Assembly (NCBI GenBank): GCA_001898995.1
Contig: MKVZ01000011.1
Coordinates: forward strand, 1 to 63,333
Length of the DNA: 63,333 nucleotides
Direction: 5' to 3'
DNA from: Rhizobiales bacterium 63-22
GTDB lineage: Bacteria > Pseudomonadota > Alphaproteobacteria > Rhizobiales > Rhizobiaceae
The notes beneath the pieces are model-generated. The model was not told the DNA's origin. It saw nothing but the letters and a program-made list of their open reading frames with translations, and searched no databases. The translations under genes and the position numbers were made by a program. Shown here in pieces: positions 63,329 through 63,333 of the stretch. Numbering within the stretch: position 1 is the stretch's first letter; the number at the start of each line of letters is the position of its first letter.

Positions 63329-63333
63329 GCGAC

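Overview
The window reads as a GC-rich (roughly 60-65% by eye) chromosomal segment of an alphaproteobacterium of the Rhizobiales, most likely Brucellaceae or a close relative. Supporting this are the Brucella-like order dapD - LOG - HAD phosphatase - argB - engB - yidC - rnpA - rpmH, a LuxR protein that closely matches Brucella VjbR, a DXR-like (DRL) oxidoreductase of the type described from Brucella abortus, and palindromic intergenic repeats about 106 bp long. No rRNA, insertion sequence, phage gene or CRISPR array was seen. One tRNA gene, Arg(CCU), is present.

Layout. 1-8 kb: housekeeping genes (dapD, argB, engB, yidC-rnpA-rpmH). 8-18 kb: RidA, a DUF4105 membrane protein, an MFS permease, the MsrPQ methionine sulfoxide repair pair, an exported esterase-like protein, a WD40 protein paired with a His-rich CobW GTPase, and a creatininase-family amidohydrolase. 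18-21.5 kb: MarR, LacI, a D-2-hydroxyacid dehydrogenase and a PuuD-type hydrolase. 21.6-34.3 kb: a catabolic island with an HPr-EI fusion, a glucitol-type PTS (IIA, IIB, IIC and GutM), a galactitol-type PTS (IIA, IIB, IIC), an unknown conserved-looking protein, a DRL oxidoreductase, and an acetoin-dehydrogenase-like E1 alpha / E1 beta / E2-hydrolase set. 34.5-41.3 kb: a TetR-controlled tripartite RND efflux pump, followed by a FAD monooxygenase. 42.7-50.4 kb: a glycosyltransferase-like protein, tRNA-Arg, an M20 amidohydrolase, a D,D-carboxypeptidase, a second His-rich CobW protein, ribokinase and 6-phosphogluconate dehydrogenase. 50.4-54.5 kb: a four-gene ABC importer. 54.8-58.6 kb: an EmrAB-type pump with a divergent TetR regulator. 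58.8-63.3 kb: a VjbR-like LuxR, Zur, a ZigA-like zinc GTPase behind a Zur-box-like palindrome, a Cys-containing Rrf2 regulator and an N-acetylglucosamine-kinase-like ATPase.

The most interesting block is 21.6-34.3 kb. Carbohydrate PTS permeases are uncommon in Rhizobiales, which mostly keep a regulatory PTS. Here two polyol-type PTS permeases and a dedicated HPr-EI sit with a DRL and an acetoin-cleaving-type complex. The chemistry lines up. PTS uptake of 2-C-methyl-D-erythritol would give its 4-phosphate (MEP). DRL run backwards would give 1-deoxy-D-xylulose 5-phosphate (DXP). DXP is an alpha-hydroxyketone like acetoin, so a TPP E1/E2 complex could cleave it to acetyl-CoA and glyceraldehyde 3-phosphate. 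An identical 12-base palindromic motif in the spacer of the putative promoters of both the GutM-PTS operon and the DRL operon suggests shared control. The pathway is inference; the gene families and the shared motif are read from the sequence.
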